A stretch of 64,000 bases of DNA. Source: Cycas panzhihuaensis. Taxonomy: Eukaryota; Cycadophyta. The DNA lies in the NCBI GenBank assembly GCA_023213395.1, contig CM041465.1, positions 191,773,741 through 191,837,740 of the forward strand. The letters run 5' to 3'. Of the stretch, positions 60,751 through 64,000 are shown in pieces. Made by a program: the position numbers and the translations under genes. The first letter of the stretch is position 1, and every line of letters starts with the position of its first letter. The notes under the pieces were generated by a model. The model was not told where the DNA came from, did not search any database, and saw nothing but the letters and a program-made list of their open reading frames with translations.

Positions 60751-61230
60751 TTTATTCTCCATTTTTCGTAAGTTGCAACACCTCTATATGGATTGACAAA
60801 AGTTAGTAAAAAATTTGCTTGGGGTTCTAAGGAGAAAGAAACTTTTCTTCTTTTAAAGAAGAAAATTTGTGAAGCATCAATTTTGGCAATGCCAAATTTA
60901 CAAAGGACTTTTGAAGTAGAAGTTGATGCAAGTGGAAATGCAATAGGAGTTATCCTTATTTAAGATGGAAAGCCTATTGCTTACCATTCGAAAGTCTTCA
61001 CTCCTCAAGTGAAAAACTATCCAACATATGATCGGGAAATGTTTACACTACATCAAGTATGCAAGCATTGGATGTCCTACTTGCTTAAAAAAGAGGTTGT
61101 AGTTCATACCAACCATAAGCCTCTTCAATTTTTGTAAACCCAAAGTAAATTATAGCAAGTAAGAGTAGATGAGTTATTTATAATAATTCAATATTATAAT
61201 TAAGTATAAAAAGTGATCTACTAACAAAAT
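60751..61230 (+). pseudogene. Gypsy RNase H, second copy
   Basis: FEVEVDASGN, a stop, then DGKPIAYHSKVFTPQVKNY. The last stretch stays in frame here because of a C that is missing in the first copy at about 16366. Confidence 0.8.
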
Positions 61231-61264
61231 TATTGATATCTTATATAGACCACCTTATTCCACT

Positions 61265-62515
61265 TCTTCTTCTTCTTCTTCTACTTTTGTTTGTAGTTCT
61301 CTTATGAGTTTGAAGGTGGAGCTAATCCATCATGAAGAGTATAAAGACCTATACCATGAAGATGAATCCTTAAAGGGAGAATTAGAGAACTTAGCGAAAG
61401 GAAGACCTTCCCATCTTGATTGGAGGATGGTCTACTTTTCAAATGGGAGCAGCTCTATGTTCCATTAAAAGGAGACAAGATCAAGTGGCTTAGAGAAGCC
61501 CATACTTCTAAAGTAACTGGTCATTTTGGTGTAGAGAAGACTTTAACAAACTTGAGAAGATATGTTGTATGGCCAAAGATATAAAATGATGTAAGCAAAT
61601 ATGTAAAAGGATGTGTAGTGCGTAATACTTCTAAGCCTTCTACTAGAAACTTAGGATTGTATACACCACTACCTATTCCCACTAGGCCTTGGGAAAGTAT
61701 CTTTATAGATTTCTTAGGGGGACTTCCCATGACTAAAAAGGGACATGACTATCTCTTTGTTGTTGTAGATAGGTTTAACAAAATGATATATTTAATACCT
61801 TGTAAGAAGACAATCATAGGAGCAGGCTTAAGTTGTTCTTTGAGCATGTATAGAAGAAATTTGGCTTGCCTTCTTCTATCATTTCTGATAAGGACACTCG
61901 ATTCTTTTTATCATTTTGGAAAATACTATGGGAGATGATGGACACTAAATTGAAGAGGAGTACAAATTTTCATCTTCAAACAAATGGATAAACCAAAGTA
62001 GTGAATAGAACTTTGGTATATTTGCTGAGGGGATACAATTCCAAGCATCTAAAAACTTGGGATAGCATTGGCTTTTCTACAATTTGCATTTAATAGGGAA
62101 ATGCATTCATCACACTCTAAATAACCTTTTGAATTTTGTTTGGGATACTTGCCTCAAAGTCTATTTGAGTTGGAGTTTTCCATACAAGTTAAGGAAGGAT
62201 CTACCAAAGAGAAGGAGGGGCATGCTAAGGCTTTAAGATACTTGGAGAAGATCCAAAGAGTCCACAAAGAAGTACATGATCAACTTCTAAGGACTCAAGA
62301 AAGTATAAGGAAAGACATGACAAGCATAGGCAAGAGTGTACCTTTCAAGAAGGAGATTTGGTATGGTTATACTTAAGCAAGGAGAGGTTGAAAGGAGAAG
62401 GCAAGAAACTCAAACCTATTAGGTATGGACCATTCAAGATTTTGAGAAAAGTAAGTGGCAATGCTTTCAAACTTGATCTTCCACCTTATATGAAAATATA
62501 TTCAGTAGTAAATTA
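61265..62515 (+). pseudogene. Gypsy integrase, second copy
   Basis: The zinc region is better preserved than in the first copy: HTSKVTGHFGVEKTLTNLRR and YVVWPK where the first copy has a stop. The core has IFIDFLGGLPMTKKGHDYLF and FNKMIYLIPCKKTI, closer to family wording, then a frameshift at about 61825. The region 61425-61870 differs from the first copy by many substitutions. The catalytic Glu is replaced as in the first copy, and IRYGPFKILRKVSGNAFKL is shared. Confidence 0.85.
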
Positions 62516-63756
62516 TTGAATATTTGAAACTCTTTGAGCTATTCATACTATATGAGGAGCAAGACCACCACTTTACCTTCAGTTGATGACTTATATTTGG
62601 AGAGTGAGGAACCTCTTAAGGAGGATTATATCTTGGAGAGAAAATCCACTAAAACAAGATATAAGACACATGAATCTTTTACGATTGGAGGAGCATGATA
62701 GTTGTCTAGTAAGGCCAAGTGATTTAGTAGGCAACAAGGAGAACAACGCTTCCCCCATCTTCAATTCTAAGCCAAGTAGGAGTTGGTTGTTTTCCAAGGA
62801 AGGGGAGCCATGATATAAGAGGATCTATCTTATATCTACAAGAAGCAAAAAATACTAGGCATTGGTACAACTAAAAGAAATAGGACCAAATGGTGTCAAA
62901 ATAATGTGAAATTTTATGGAAAGGAAGAAGACATGTGAAAAAATAGGGGTCCAAAAAATAGCATTTGATTAGATGGAAAGCCTTGTTTTGTAGAAAATAG
63001 CTCCCACAACTATCAAAAAAATGACAAACACATACTATTTTTAAATAAGTGAAAATAGAGGCAAATGATATCTAAATTATCTGAAACTTTTAGGATATAA
63101 AGGATACATTTGCATCTATATGTATACAAAATTTGAGCTCAATTGGAGTTTGTTAAGACTAGGTACCAAGCTACAAGTTTTAAGTTTACATGAATGTCAC
63201 TTGGATAACATGCATTTTGGTTGTTGGTGATTGGACTTTCATGAATGCCACTTGGAACGCATGCATCTTGGTTGTTCATAGATTTATTTCTATAAATTAA
63301 ACTCTATTGAGCTCATTTACAATGTTGGATACTTGGTTCTTGTGTATGAGAGACACTTGACTTGGGAGCAATATTGAGGCAACACTTAGAAGGTGTTGGA
63401 GACCATAAAGAAGGCAAATTTCAACACTTTAAGCATCCATTTTGGAGAGTGAGAGCTTCATTGAAGGAGTCTTAGGAAGTTGGAGGCCCCTTGTGGTATT
63501 ATATATCATTTCTTTATTATAACTTGCATATTCTTTGCTAGTTGTTTTCTCCACCATTAAATGAAGGTTTTTCTAGCTTAATAAAAGTATTATTCTTCTT
63601 ACCCTGAGTAATGACAAGTATGCATGAGTTAGTGTAGAGTATCATTTTATGGATTCACTCTTTTATTGATGTTATTGAGAATTTTACACTAACACCTTAG
63701 GATCTCGAGGAAAAAGATTGGTAATTGATTTCTTTACCAATCACACTCTGCGATCA

Positions 63757-64000
63757 TTGATTCAAGGTGTTTTATTTAATTTTTATAATAGTATTATTAA
63801 ATCAAACTTATGGAGCGAAGTGTTTAGATTTATTCTTTTCTTTAGCAATTTATTGGCATATTTTTAAGTGTTTATCTATTTTATGAAGCTTTAAACTTTA
63901 GGTGATTGAATAAATTATTATGTGAGGGAATACAACCTATTGGAGATTGGTTTAGGGTCTTATATTTACCATTTCTAAGTCATAGAGAAGTTGGTTCCAT
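63757..64000 (+). other. Start of element A continuation, second copy
   Basis: TTGAT then the flank of the nested gypsy, equal to 19133-19374. It is cut by the window end before recognisable gag. Confidence 0.7.

Larger units (their letters stand above)
57232..63756 (+). mobile_element. Second copy of the nested gypsy
   Basis: LTRs at 57232-58196 and 62811-63756, flanked by TTGAT at 57227-57231 and 63757-63761. All domains of the first copy are present in the same order. Length 6,525 bp against 6,517 bp. Confidence 0.9.

Overview
The window is an AT-rich stretch of a land-plant nuclear genome made almost entirely of decayed LTR retrotransposons. A seed plant with a large, repeat-rich genome is likely. 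A gymnosperm is possible, but nothing seen fixes the taxon. I found no host gene, no rRNA or tRNA gene and no CRISPR array. Every recognisable protein is a fragment of a Ty3/gypsy or Ty1/copia polyprotein carrying stops and frameshifts.

Layout: 1-1156 is the end of a Tat-lineage gypsy integrase, followed by a degenerate ORF of unknown function (about 1740-3370) and a probable LTR. A copia LTR lies at 4298-4755. Element D (5170-9831, minus strand) is a gag-only, copia-like non-autonomous element. Copia element A spans 10778-23009 and has been split by a nested chromovirus-like gypsy at 12616-19132, which is flanked by a perfect TTGAT target-site duplication. From 23895 to beyond 26058 lies the 3' half of a second chromovirus (G), whose RNase H is interrupted by an (AT)n expansion. 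Element F (27741-30404, minus) is a small LTR element with no recognised protein; its left LTR tip and target-site duplication were carried off by a microinversion (26915-27740). At 31600-35450 lies a Tat-lineage pol (H) with PR, an extra RNase H, RT, RNase H and INT in that order. A copia LTR flanked by both PPT and PBS is at 35690-36118. Copia element B (36231 to the gap, minus) has a full set of domains, and its gag is split by the gag-only plus-strand element E (40260-44434).

A run of exactly 500 N (45325-45824) follows. Everything after it, 45825-64000, is a second copy of 1516-19374 with the same nested insertions and the same target-site duplication. Many differences between the copies are small indels, and a recurring class is loss of the middle base of a C-H-G trinucleotide. 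That fits long-read consensus errors at methylated CHG sites in a poorly polished contig. There are also real differences: an extra unit of about 61 bp, a longer CA repeat and a substitution-dense patch in the gypsy integrase. A misplaced alternative haplotype therefore seems more likely than a simple re-assembly of the same molecule, though a genuine recent duplication is not excluded.

Nothing here forms a working pathway. The biology lies in the retrotransposons: nested insertion, loss of pol with retention of gag, multiplication of the tRNA primer site, PPT-LTR-PBS arrangements, and decay dominated by C-to-T changes that turned many glutamine codons into stops.
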